Assembly (NCBI RefSeq): GCF_900109045.1
Contig: NZ_FNYL01000012.1
Coordinates: forward strand, 124,001-188,000
DNA length: 64,000 bases
From: Dyadobacter sp. SG02
GTDB lineage: Bacteria; Bacteroidota; Bacteroidia; Cytophagales; Spirosomataceae
Reading direction: 5' to 3'
How positions within the stretch are numbered: position 1 is the first letter of the stretch; every line of letters begins with the position of its first letter. Of the stretch, positions 16,295 to 24,635 are shown piece by piece. The notes below the pieces were generated by a model. It ran no database searches. It was not told the origin of the DNA and worked only from the letters and a program-made list of their open reading frames with translations. The translations under genes and the position numbers were made by a program.

Positions 16295-17820
16295 AAGTGG
16301 AATGGGGTTTCTTTGATATATTCAAAAACGGCGGCAATGCTTTCAAACTGCGGCACGTCGTCTGTCACGAATTGAGCTCGCTCGCGGATCTGCGCGTAAA
16401 CCGATTTCGCATTCGGCGAAAGTTTCTCTTTCTCTTCGGGATGCAGCAAATCGATCGCCTGGCAGATCGCCATGATGTGGATCGACATCACCTGGAACGC
16501 GTTTTCGAGCACCTGCTTCGCGATCACCGCCGAGTTGGTACCCATGCTTACGATATCCTGGTTGTCGTTATTGTTTGGAATACTGTGAACATAAACCGAT
16601 GTCGACAGCGCCTGGCTTTCGGCCGTTGTGGACGTGGCTGTAAACTGCACACCCTGAAAACCGAAGTTCAGGCCCCACGTTCCCGCATTGAGGAATGGCG
16701 GGAATTTTCCGTTCAATTTACTGTTCATCAGGAAGTTGAGCTGGCGTTCCATCAGCATGGTGAGCTTGGTCAGTACCAGTTTCACCTTATCCATTTCCAG
16801 TGAAATATAATCGCCGTGGAAGTTGCCGCCGTGGAAAACGTTATCGTCTTCCGGCCGTACGATCGGGTTATCGTTGGTCGAATTCAACTCATTCTCAACC
16901 ACTTCCTGTGCATATTGGATCGTATCCAGCACCGGACCGAGGATTTGCGGCACGCAGCGGATCGAGTAGTATTCTTGTATTTTTCTTTCAAATTCGGTTT
17001 TCTGCATCGCCGTATCGTCGCGGAACAGCTCTTCGCGACTGCGGATAAGCCCGCTTCCGGCTACGAAGTCGCGCATATGCTGCGCTACCATCTGCTGACC
17101 TTTGTGGTGTTTTACCGCATTCAGTTGCTTCGAGAACGAGTCGTCGAACGATTCGATAGCCTCGTTGATCATCGACGACGCGGTAATAGCCCATTGCACG
17201 AGCCTTTTGGCATAAATAATATTGATAGCCGCCATACCCGTCATACACGAAGTACCATTGATCAGCCCGAGGCCGTCGCGGAGTTCCATTTTGAGGGGCT
17301 TAATGGCCTTTTCGGCTAAAACTTCTGCTGTTTTCCGACGCAGGCCATGCTCGTACACATACCCCTCGCCTATCAGGTTTAACCCCAGATGTGAAAGCTG
17401 CACAAGGTCGCCACTGGCCCCTACGCTGCCGTGTTCGAAGATTTCGGGTACGACACCGTTATTTAAAAACGCCACCAATTGCTTGATCACGGCCGTACTC
17501 ACACCGGAGTTGGCCTGTAAAAATGAATTCAGGCGCGCGAGCATCACCGCACGCGCATATATTTCGTTCAGCGGCTTCCCTACCCCGCTCGAATGGCTGC
17601 GGATCAGGTTGTATTGCAGATTGTTGAGCTGGTCGGTCTCGATACGGTATTGCGCCATCGGGCCAAAACCGGTATTGATACCGTATATGATTTTGTCCTT
17701 GGAGAAATTCGTTAAAAAAGCGAATGATTGGGATACTTGATGGAGGGTGTCTTCGGCTAAGATAAATTCCTTCTTTTCAAAAGCATATTGCTCGATCTGA
17801 GCTAATGAAATACGATTCAT
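16291..17820 (-). CDS. Aromatic amino acid ammonia lyase (HAL/TAL family)
   Basis: 509-residue lyase whose MIO electrophile forms from Ala135-Ser136-Gly137 in GSVGASGDLVQLSH. The catalytic Tyr46 is in YGINTGFG. In flexirubin loci this enzyme deaminates tyrosine to 4-coumarate, the aryl starter. The classical selectivity position (residues 75-76, RSHSSGVG) reads Ser-His, the histidine-lyase form, rather than the His-Leu of Rhodobacter tyrosine lyase. Tyrosine use therefore rests on context. No hutU, hutI or hutF genes are near, which argues against histidine catabolism. It is the first gene of the leftward operon, facing the MMPL operon. Confidence 0.88.
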   Translation of the reverse strand: MNRISLAQIEQYAFEKKEFILAEDTLHQVSQSFAFLTNFSKDKIIYGINTGFGPMAQYRIETDQLNNLQYNLIRSHSSGVGKPLNEIYARAVMLARLNSFLQANSGVSTAVIKQLVAFLNNGVVPEIFEHGSVGASGDLVQLSHLGLNLIGEGYVYEHGLRRKTAEVLAEKAIKPLKMELRDGLGLINGTSCMTGMAAINIIYAKRLVQWAITASSMINEAIESFDDSFSKQLNAVKHHKGQQMVAQHMRDFVAGSGLIRSREELFRDDTAMQKTEFERKIQEYYSIRCVPQILGPVLDTIQYAQEVVENELNSTNDNPIVRPEDDNVFHGGNFHGDYISLEMDKVKLVLTKLTMLMERQLNFLMNSKLNGKFPPFLNAGTWGLNFGFQGVQFTATSTTAESQALSTSVYVHSIPNNNDNQDIVSMGTNSAVIAKQVLENAFQVMSIHIMAICQAIDLLHPEEKEKLSPNAKSVYAQIRERAQFVTDDVPQFESIAAVFEYIKETPFHL

Positions 17821-17846
17821 TTAATGATGGCATAATTGAATATGGT

Positions 17847-17879
17847 GTAAAATAAATCTTTTTTTGCGGCTTTGGCAAA
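17847..17879 (-). promoter_or_regulatory. Candidate promoter of the ammonia-lyase operon
   Basis: On the minus strand TTTG (17876-17879) is followed after 21 bp by TATTTTAC (17847-17854), a near match to the Bacteroidetes -33/-7 pair with the -7 ending AC instead of TG. The predicted leader is about 20 nt. Confidence 0.4.
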
Positions 17880-17911
17880 CACGACCCGGCAAGCGGCAGC
17901 AGGCACGGAAG

Positions 17912-17941
17912 TTGCCTGAGTGATACAATTCATTAATTTTG
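17912..17941 (+). promoter_or_regulatory. Promoter of the MMPL pigment operon
   Basis: TTG at 17912-17914, a 19-bp spacer, then TAATTTTG at 17934-17941, a perfect -7 element. The predicted start of transcription is near 17948, giving a leader of about 18 nt. It lies in the same 146-bp divergent gap as the lyase promoter, so both halves of the pigment locus could be controlled together. Confidence 0.65.
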
Positions 17942-17966
17942 TCGGACATTCCCATTTCCCCTGTCA

Positions 17967-20900
17967 ATGCTAGGAGATTTACTATTAAGGCTGAACAAAT
18001 TCCTTTCCAGTCACAAAGCCGCGTTTTTCCTTAGCCTGCTCGTCATTGTCAGTATCCTCGTGGCCGGTATTGCGCGGCTAAAAGTAACCGAAAGTATTTT
18101 CGCGACGCTACCGAAGGGTAAAAGCTTCGAAGAGTTCAACCGTTTGGTGGAAAGTAAAAACATCATCAACCAGATCGTGTTTTCACTCGAAGTACCGGCC
18201 GAAACCGACACGGAAACGGCACGCGAACTCGCCGGGAACTTCACCGATTCGCTGGGCCGCTATACCAACGGCTACGTGCGCAACATACAAGCCGAGCGAC
18301 CGAATGTACAGGAAGATGTATATCAATATGTATACAGCCACTTTCCGCTGCTGATCGAGCCATCCTATTATTCCCACATTCAATCCCGCATTGCCCCCGA
18401 CTCGATCCGCGCATCGGTAGCGTCCACCTATAACCAGCTCCTCACTCCCGGCGGCTCTTTTTTGAAACAATTCGTACTAAATGATCCGCTGGGCATTACC
18501 GGCCGGTATTTCAAAGAACTCAATGCCGCCAACAATTCCAGCGCCATGGTGATGGACGACGGCATCATGTTCACCGCCGACCGTAAGAGTATCCTCATTT
18601 TCGCGTCGACCAGCTTCGATTCCGGCAGTTCCGACAAGAATGTGGCGCTTTTCGAGGTTATGGAGGCATTCAAAACCAAATGGAACCGCCAGCATCGTTA
18701 TAACCGGTTTTCCTATTTCGGCACATTCGAAATCGCGGCACGCAATGCGATACAGGTGAAACAGGATTCGTATTTCACGTCGTTTCTGGCATTGGCAGGC
18801 ATTCTGGCGTTGCTGATCGCCTATTACCGCAAACTGCTGATACCTGTCTATATTACAATGCCCGGAATTTTCGGGGCGCTGTTCGCATTGGGCATTATCG
18901 GCTACATCCGTCCGGAAATCTCGGGCATTTCCCTCGCTACGGGTGCGGTGATTTTCGGCATTCTGCTCGATTACGCTTTCCACTTTTTCACACACCTCAG
19001 GCATACCCATTCCATTCCCGTCGCGATTAAGGAAGTAAGCGGTCCGCTGCTGACCGGCAGCTTCACCACTGTAATGGCATTCAGCGCATTGCATTTCGCC
19101 AATTCGACGGTCTTGCAGGATTTCGGGCTATTTTCGTCGCTTGCCCTTTTCGGCGCGGCGCTTTTCACGCTCACCGCATTGCCGGTAATCCTGTCATCCG
19201 CCCGCTTCGACATTCAAAAAATACCCGGTGAACACAGTTCTTTCCGCATTCCGACCATTCCCGACAAATGGCGAGGGGCCACGCTGGCCGGTATCGCGGT
19301 ACTCACGGCCATATTCCTCTATTTTTCCGGCGGCACCGAATTCGACGCGAGTTTTGAAAACCTCAGCATCCAGGACACCGAACTGAGCGGCCGCGAGGAA
19401 GCGCTCACGGGCATTAACCCTCGAAAACAGAAGCGCATTTACGTTTTTGCCTCCAACCCGAGGCGTGCCGCAGCCGAGCAGGTAAACCACGATGCATACT
19501 GGAAATTGGCCGCATTGCGCAATGAAGGCCGCGTTGTCAGTTTCGTATCGTCCGGCTCGCTGCTGATCCCGCAGGACCTCAAACGCGCGCGGATGCGCCG
19601 CTGGCATGACTTCTGGACGCCCGGCCGCACCGATTCCACGTTTCGCGTATTTAACCGGGCGGCTGCCCAAAACGGTTTCAATGCCTATGCATTCAATGAT
19701 TTCAAAGGCTGGATAGCCGGGCGGGGCAGTTCCAATGTCTCGCTGGATACGCTTTTCAATGAACTCGGCATCGATAACCTGATCGATATCAAGTCGGGCG
19801 GGACTACCTTCATCTCTACCGTCGTAGTCGATCAGGCCAAACTTACCGATGTCAAAAAAGAACTGCGGGCCATCAAAGGCGTGGAGCTTTTCGACCGCGG
19901 CGAGCTGGCAGGAGAGTTACTGACGATGGTGAAGGACGATTTCAATTACCTGCTGCTGATTTCAGCTTCCATTGTATTCTTCACATTACTAGTCGTTTAC
20001 GGCCGTATCGAACTGACATTGCTCTCGTTCCTGCCGATGGTGATCAGCTGGATCTGGATTTTGGGCATTGCGGCGATATTAGGTATCAAGTTCAACTTCG
20101 TGAATGTGATCGTGACCACATTCATCTTCGGCCTGGGCGACGATTTCAGCATTTTCGTCACCGACGGTCTTTTGAGCAAATACAAATCCGGCAAGGACAC
20201 GCTACGCTCCTACCAGGCAGCCATCGCATTATCCGCGACGACGACATTAATAGGTACGGGTGTGCTGATTTTCGCCAAACACCCGGCTATCCATTCGATT
20301 TCGCTCATCAGCGTGCTGGGTATTGTCTGCATTCTGTTTATATCCTTCGTATTCCAGCCGGTACTGTTCGATTTTTTCGTACAAAAACGCATTGCCAAGA
20401 AGAAAGCGCCCGTCACGATGCTGCCGTTTTTGATCAGCATTTCGAGCTTTACCTACTTCCTGTCGGGCTGCCTGTTTTTGCATTCCAAACTCGTGACCAT
20501 TCTTTTGTTACCAATGTCGAAGAAGAAAAAGAAGGCGGCGATCAACAATTCGCTTTCTTTTTATGCCAAAACGGTGATCTATTCCGGTCCGCATGTGAAA
20601 AAGAATATCTCGGGCCGGGAAAACCTGGATATGGACAAACCGGTGATCTTTATCGCCAACCATACCTCCTTCCTCGACATCCTCCTCGCCATTATGCTGC
20701 ATCCGAAAATCGTATTGATGGTGAAAGGCTGGGTATATAAATCGCCGTTTTTCGGGCCTATTATCCGGTATGCGGGGTATGTTTACAGCGAGGATGGCCC
20801 CGAAGAGAACATTGAAAAAGTAAGGCAATTGATGGCGGACGGCTACTCCATCCTTATTTTCCCTGAGGGTACGCGCTCCGAGGATGGTAATATTGCCCGT

Positions 20901-21830
20901 TTTCACAAAGGCGCTTTCTACCTCGCCGAGCAGCTTGGCCTCGACATTCAGCCGCTATTGCTTCACGGCGCACATGATGTGCTGCCCAAAAACGATTTTC
21001 TCATACGCCCGGGCGCGCTCAATGTGCGCGTGCTCCCGCGTATTACGTACGCGGATGAGCGCTGGGGCACGACGCTGCGAGATAAAACGAAGGCCATCTC
21101 CGCATTCTTCAAGCAGGAGTTTGCCGCATATAAATACGAAATGGAGGACACCGGCTATCTCAAACACCGGGTTTTCACCAATTATGTCTTCAAAGGGCCG
21201 GTTCTGGAATGGTATTTCAAAATTAAATGGCGGCTGGAAAGCAAGAACTTTACCTATTACAATGAGCTGATCGGCGACCGGAAGCAAATTCTCGACGTTG
21301 GTTGCGGGTACGGTTACCTGTCTTTTTTCCTGCATTACAAGAATGAAGATCGGGTGATCACGGGCGTCGATTATGATGAGGATAAAATCGAGATCGCGGA
21401 AAACAGCTACAACAAGACCGGTAACCTGCGGTTTCTGTACCAGGACATCATGGCGGCCGAGCTCGGTACGCAGGATGTCATATTCTTAAATGATGTGCTG
21501 CATTATTTATCCAGCGAAAAACAGCGTATTTTACTCGATCGGTGCGCGGCGGCATTGGCGCACAATGGATTGCTTTTTATCCGCGACGGCATTACCGACC
21601 TGACCGCCAAACATCAGAATACGCAAAAAACAGAAGCATTGTCGACAGGCCTGTTCGCATTCAACCGGAAAACCGATGATTTCCATTTCTTTTCGTCCCG
21701 GGACATCCGCGACTTTGCGGCGCGGTATGGTTTTGGTTATGAAATGCAGGAGCATTCGGCGAACACCTCCAACGTGCTTTTCGTGTTACGCAAAACTTCC
21801 GCTCCTGTAACTACGCCGATTACTAACTAG
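17967..21830 (+). CDS. Trifunctional MMPL exporter / lysophospholipid acyltransferase / SAM methyltransferase
   Basis: Single 1287-residue polypeptide with three parts. Residues about 1-830 form an MMPL/RND-type transporter: one N-terminal helix, a large periplasmic loop, a membrane block (about 265-410), a second loop and a second membrane block. Residues about 860-1060 form a PlsC-type acyltransferase with HX4D in NHTSFLD (near 896) and FPEGTRS (near 965). Residues about 1090-1287 form a class I methyltransferase with ILDVGCGYGYL (near 1108) and an acidic GVDYDED loop. The fusion fits modification and export of a membrane-bound lipid pigment. This combined architecture is known from flexirubin loci. 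It starts the rightward operon. Confidence 0.9.
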   Translation: MLGDLLLRLNKFLSSHKAAFFLSLLVIVSILVAGIARLKVTESIFATLPKGKSFEEFNRLVESKNIINQIVFSLEVPAETDTETARELAGNFTDSLGRYTNGYVRNIQAERPNVQEDVYQYVYSHFPLLIEPSYYSHIQSRIAPDSIRASVASTYNQLLTPGGSFLKQFVLNDPLGITGRYFKELNAANNSSAMVMDDGIMFTADRKSILIFASTSFDSGSSDKNVALFEVMEAFKTKWNRQHRYNRFSYFGTFEIAARNAIQVKQDSYFTSFLALAGILALLIAYYRKLLIPVYITMPGIFGALFALGIIGYIRPEISGISLATGAVIFGILLDYAFHFFTHLRHTHSIPVAIKEVSGPLLTGSFTTVMAFSALHFANSTVLQDFGLFSSLALFGAALFTLTALPVILSSARFDIQKIPGEHSSFRIPTIPDKWRGATLAGIAVLTAIFLYFSGGTEFDASFENLSIQDTELSGREEALTGINPRKQKRIYVFASNPRRAAAEQVNHDAYWKLAALRNEGRVVSFVSSGSLLIPQDLKRARMRRWHDFWTPGRTDSTFRVFNRAAAQNGFNAYAFNDFKGWIAGRGSSNVSLDTLFNELGIDNLIDIKSGGTTFISTVVVDQAKLTDVKKELRAIKGVELFDRGELAGELLTMVKDDFNYLLLISASIVFFTLLVVYGRIELTLLSFLPMVISWIWILGIAAILGIKFNFVNVIVTTFIFGLGDDFSIFVTDGLLSKYKSGKDTLRSYQAAIALSATTTLIGTGVLIFAKHPAIHSISLISVLGIVCILFISFVFQPVLFDFFVQKRIAKKKAPVTMLPFLISISSFTYFLSGCLFLHSKLVTILLLPMSKKKKKAAINNSLSFYAKTVIYSGPHVKKNISGRENLDMDKPVIFIANHTSFLDILLAIMLHPKIVLMVKGWVYKSPFFGPIIRYAGYVYSEDGPEENIEKVRQLMADGYSILIFPEGTRSEDGNIARFHKGAFYLAEQLGLDIQPLLLHGAHDVLPKNDFLIRPGALNVRVLPRITYADERWGTTLRDKTKAISAFFKQEFAAYKYEMEDTGYLKHRVFTNYVFKGPVLEWYFKIKWRLESKNFTYYNELIGDRKQILDVGCGYGYLSFFLHYKNEDRVITGVDYDEDKIEIAENSYNKTGNLRFLYQDIMAAELGTQDVIFLNDVLHYLSSEKQRILLDRCAAALAHNGLLFIRDGITDLTAKHQNTQKTEALSTGLFAFNRKTDDFHFFSSRDIRDFAARYGFGYEMQEHSANTSNVLFVLRKTSAPVTTPITN

Positions 21831-21852
21831 GATTTCTCCAATAGCCATTTAA

Positions 21853-23385
21853 ATGCAAACTTCCGCCGTGCAAAAGGAATACGATTTTGTGATTGTTGGA
21901 AGCGGACTGGGAGGTCTGGCTTGCGCCACCATTCTGGCGATGGAGGGTTACAGCGTGGTAGTATTGGAAAAAAACCACCAGATCGGCGGACATTTGCAGG
22001 TATATAGCCGCGATAAAAGCATTTTCGACACCGGCGTGCATTATGTAGGCGGGCTGGACGAGGGTGAAAATCTCCACCAGTTTTTCAAATACTTCGGCAT
22101 TCTCGACAAGCTGAAACTGAAACGTCTCGACGACGATCAGTTCGACCTGATCCGCTTCGACGATGGCTGCGAATATGCCTATGCGCAGGGATTGGAGCAT
22201 TTTGAACAAAAACTCATATCCTATTTCCCCGAAGAAGCGGAAGCCATTCGCACTTATTGCCTCAAACTGACTGAAACCTGCGCGAAATTCCCGCTCTACA
22301 ACCTGGAAACGGCAGGCGACAGCTACCTCACCGACGAAGGTGTGCTCTCCCTGAATGCATATGACTACATCGCCTCCCTGACCGACAATGTTCGCCTGCG
22401 CAATGTGTTGGCGGGGAGTAACCTGCTATATGCAGGTGTGAAGCACAAAACCCCGTTTTACGTACACGCGCTAATCATGAAAAGCTATCTGACGGGCGCT
22501 TACAAGTTCGTGGACGGCGGTTCGCAGATTGCTATTCAGCTCAGCCGCGCGGTAAGGCAGCATGGCGGGGAAATCTACAAACATAAAAAGATCGTATCGG
22601 CCCATTACGATGAAAGAGGCCACATTACCGAAGTGGTATGCGAAAACGGCGAGACTTTCCGGGGAAAAGAATTCATTTCGAATGTACACCCGGTTGTTAC
22701 CATCGACATTTTTGGTCAGGAGCGGTTTTTAAGTGTCTACAAAAACCGGGTCCAGGCACTCGAAAACAGCATTTCCACGTTCCTGGTACATATTTCGTTT
22801 AAGGAAAACAGTTTTGAATACCTGAATTACAACATTTACCAGCACCATACCGACGACGTTTGGGAAGGCGTGGAATATGACCGGGCCACCTGGCCGCAAA
22901 CCTATTTCATTTGCACACCTTATATTTCCAAAAAGGGAGAATATGCCGATTCCATGTCGGTGATGTGCTATATGGATGCGTCCGAAACCGCCGAATGGGC
23001 CGGGACATTCAGCACGGTGGCCGAGCCGGGCAAGCGGGATGCCGAGTACGCGCAGTTCAAAAAAGAGAAAGAAGCACTGGTGATTGCCAAGCTCGAAACC
23101 GTTTTTCCGGGCATTTCGGGCAAAATCAAAGCGGTACACAGCGCTTCGCCGCTCACATTCCGCGACTACATCGGCAATGGTAACGGCACAATGTACGGCA
23201 TTCTCAAAGATTCGGCTTCGCCGATGAAGACCCGCATCAATACGCGTACCAAAATACCGAACTTGCACCTGACGGGCCAGAATGTTTCCCTGCATGGCAT
23301 TTTAGGGGTGACCGTCAGCGCATTTGTAACGTGCTTCTCATTTTTAGACAAAGAAAAACTCATTCAAAAAGTAAAAAACGCCTGA
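21853..23385 (+). CDS. CrtI/retinol-saturase-like FAD oxidoreductase
   Basis: 510-residue flavoprotein of the phytoene desaturase superfamily. The dinucleotide motif VGSGLGGLACA is near residues 16-26. 'LEKNHQIGGHLQVYSR' matches the family's 'E....GG' block, and 'DTGVHYVGG' follows. The C-terminal FAD segment 'NLHLTGQNVSLHGILGVT' is also present. Its closest resemblance is to the saturase/isomerase branch rather than to true CrtI (a separate crtI lies at 54151). In the pigment locus it may desaturate, saturate or isomerise the polyene or alkyl chains. The gap to the MMPL gene is 22 bp, so it is in the same operon. Confidence 0.75.
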   Translation: MQTSAVQKEYDFVIVGSGLGGLACATILAMEGYSVVVLEKNHQIGGHLQVYSRDKSIFDTGVHYVGGLDEGENLHQFFKYFGILDKLKLKRLDDDQFDLIRFDDGCEYAYAQGLEHFEQKLISYFPEEAEAIRTYCLKLTETCAKFPLYNLETAGDSYLTDEGVLSLNAYDYIASLTDNVRLRNVLAGSNLLYAGVKHKTPFYVHALIMKSYLTGAYKFVDGGSQIAIQLSRAVRQHGGEIYKHKKIVSAHYDERGHITEVVCENGETFRGKEFISNVHPVVTIDIFGQERFLSVYKNRVQALENSISTFLVHISFKENSFEYLNYNIYQHHTDDVWEGVEYDRATWPQTYFICTPYISKKGEYADSMSVMCYMDASETAEWAGTFSTVAEPGKRDAEYAQFKKEKEALVIAKLETVFPGISGKIKAVHSASPLTFRDYIGNGNGTMYGILKDSASPMKTRINTRTKIPNLHLTGQNVSLHGILGVTVSAFVTCFSFLDKEKLIQKVKNA

Positions 23386-23387
23386 AT

Positions 23388-24635
23388 ATGCAAACTGTCG
23401 ATGTGCTGGTTATTGGGGCCGGCCCTGCCGGAACCGTCGCGGCTTCTTACCTGAAAAAGCAAGGCTACGACGTCACGATCCTGGAAAAAGAAAAATTCCC
23501 CCGTTTCCAGATCGGGGAAAGTCTGCTGCCGTGCTGTATGGAGCATTTAACGGAAGCCGGTCTGCGGGAGGCGATCGAGCCATTGAATTTCCAGAAAAAA
23601 ACGGGTGCGGCTTTCATGCGCGGTGAAAAGCGCTGCGAATTCCTCTTTGAAGATCAGTTTACCAAAGGCTGGACCTGGACCTGGCAGGTAAAACGGGCCG
23701 ATTTCGACAGCAAACTGGCCGAGGCGACGCGTGAAAAGGGTGTGGACGTAAACTTCGAATGCGAGGTAACCGCCGTGGAATGCGGCCCGGAAAAGCAGAT
23801 CGTAGATTACAAAGACGCCGAAGGCAATGCGCACCGCATTGAGGCCAAATTTATCATCGATTCGAGCGGTTACGGCCGTGTGTTACCAAGACTTTTTGAT
23901 CTCAGCAAACCATCGGCATTCACGCCGCGTGGCGCCGTCTTCTCCCATTTGGAGGACAAAAACCGCACGGAAACGGCTAGTAACAACATTTTCGTGCATT
24001 CGTTCGACAATAATAAGTCGTGGATCTGGGCGATCCCGTTCTCCGATGGCTCGACGTCCGTCGGTATCGTGGGCGATCGCGAAAAGATCGAAGGGCTGGC
24101 CGAAAACAATGGCGAAGGATACAAGGCATTTATCAGAAACTTCGAAGATCTGCACGGCCGCTTTGCCGACTCCCAGCTCAAATTCGAGCCGCGGGCTATC
24201 TTAGGTTATTCGATCGGCGTGACGAAAATGGCGGGCGAAGGTTTTGTGCTTTCGGGCAACAGTACCGAGTTCCTCGACCCTATTTTCTCCTCCGGCGTAA
24301 CCTTCGCCACCGCCTCCGGCCTGCTATCCGCCAAGATGACGCACAAGCATTTGCAAGGCGAGGCCGTAGACTGGAAAAAAGATTACGAAGAAGTGATCCA
24401 GAAAGGCATCGATGTTTTCCGCAGCTACGTGAGCGGCTGGTATACCGGTGATTTTCAAACCATTGTATTTGCCAAACATATTGACGAAGATATCAAACGT
24501 CAAATCTGCTCGGTACTGGCCGGCTATGTGTGGGATCACACCAACCCATTCGTGAAAAAACATGATACCATCCTGCCCACGCTCGCGAAGGTGATCAAAA
24601 TGAAGGAAGCAGCGGAAGAGGCCGGGCAGAACTGA
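23388..24635 (+). CDS. Flavin-dependent halogenase-like oxidoreductase
   Basis: 415 residues from the chosen start at 23388, 2 bp after the previous gene (an upstream in-frame ATG at 23331 would lie inside that gene). It has GAGPAG (10-15) for FAD and GESLLP (43-48). Two halogenase fingerprints follow: WIWAIP (212-217) fits WxWxIP, and FLDPIFSSG (295-303) fits FxxPxxSxG. A Lys in 'KKTGAAF' (70-76) is a candidate active-site Lys. Flexirubin-type pigments can carry chlorine or hydroxyl groups on the aryl ring, so ring chlorination is the leading idea. A related hydroxylase is the alternative. Confidence 0.7.
   Translation: MQTVDVLVIGAGPAGTVAASYLKKQGYDVTILEKEKFPRFQIGESLLPCCMEHLTEAGLREAIEPLNFQKKTGAAFMRGEKRCEFLFEDQFTKGWTWTWQVKRADFDSKLAEATREKGVDVNFECEVTAVECGPEKQIVDYKDAEGNAHRIEAKFIIDSSGYGRVLPRLFDLSKPSAFTPRGAVFSHLEDKNRTETASNNIFVHSFDNNKSWIWAIPFSDGSTSVGIVGDREKIEGLAENNGEGYKAFIRNFEDLHGRFADSQLKFEPRAILGYSIGVTKMAGEGFVLSGNSTEFLDPIFSSGVTFATASGLLSAKMTHKHLQGEAVDWKKDYEEVIQKGIDVFRSYVSGWYTGDFQTIVFAKHIDEDIKRQICSVLAGYVWDHTNPFVKKHDTILPTLAKVIKMKEAAEEAGQN

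Noticed and set aside
16291..17820. Histidine catabolism gene hutH
   Set aside because: Sequence family and the Ser-His residue allow it, but there are no hut neighbours and the gene is coupled to fabG and a ketosynthase. The pigment role was preferred.
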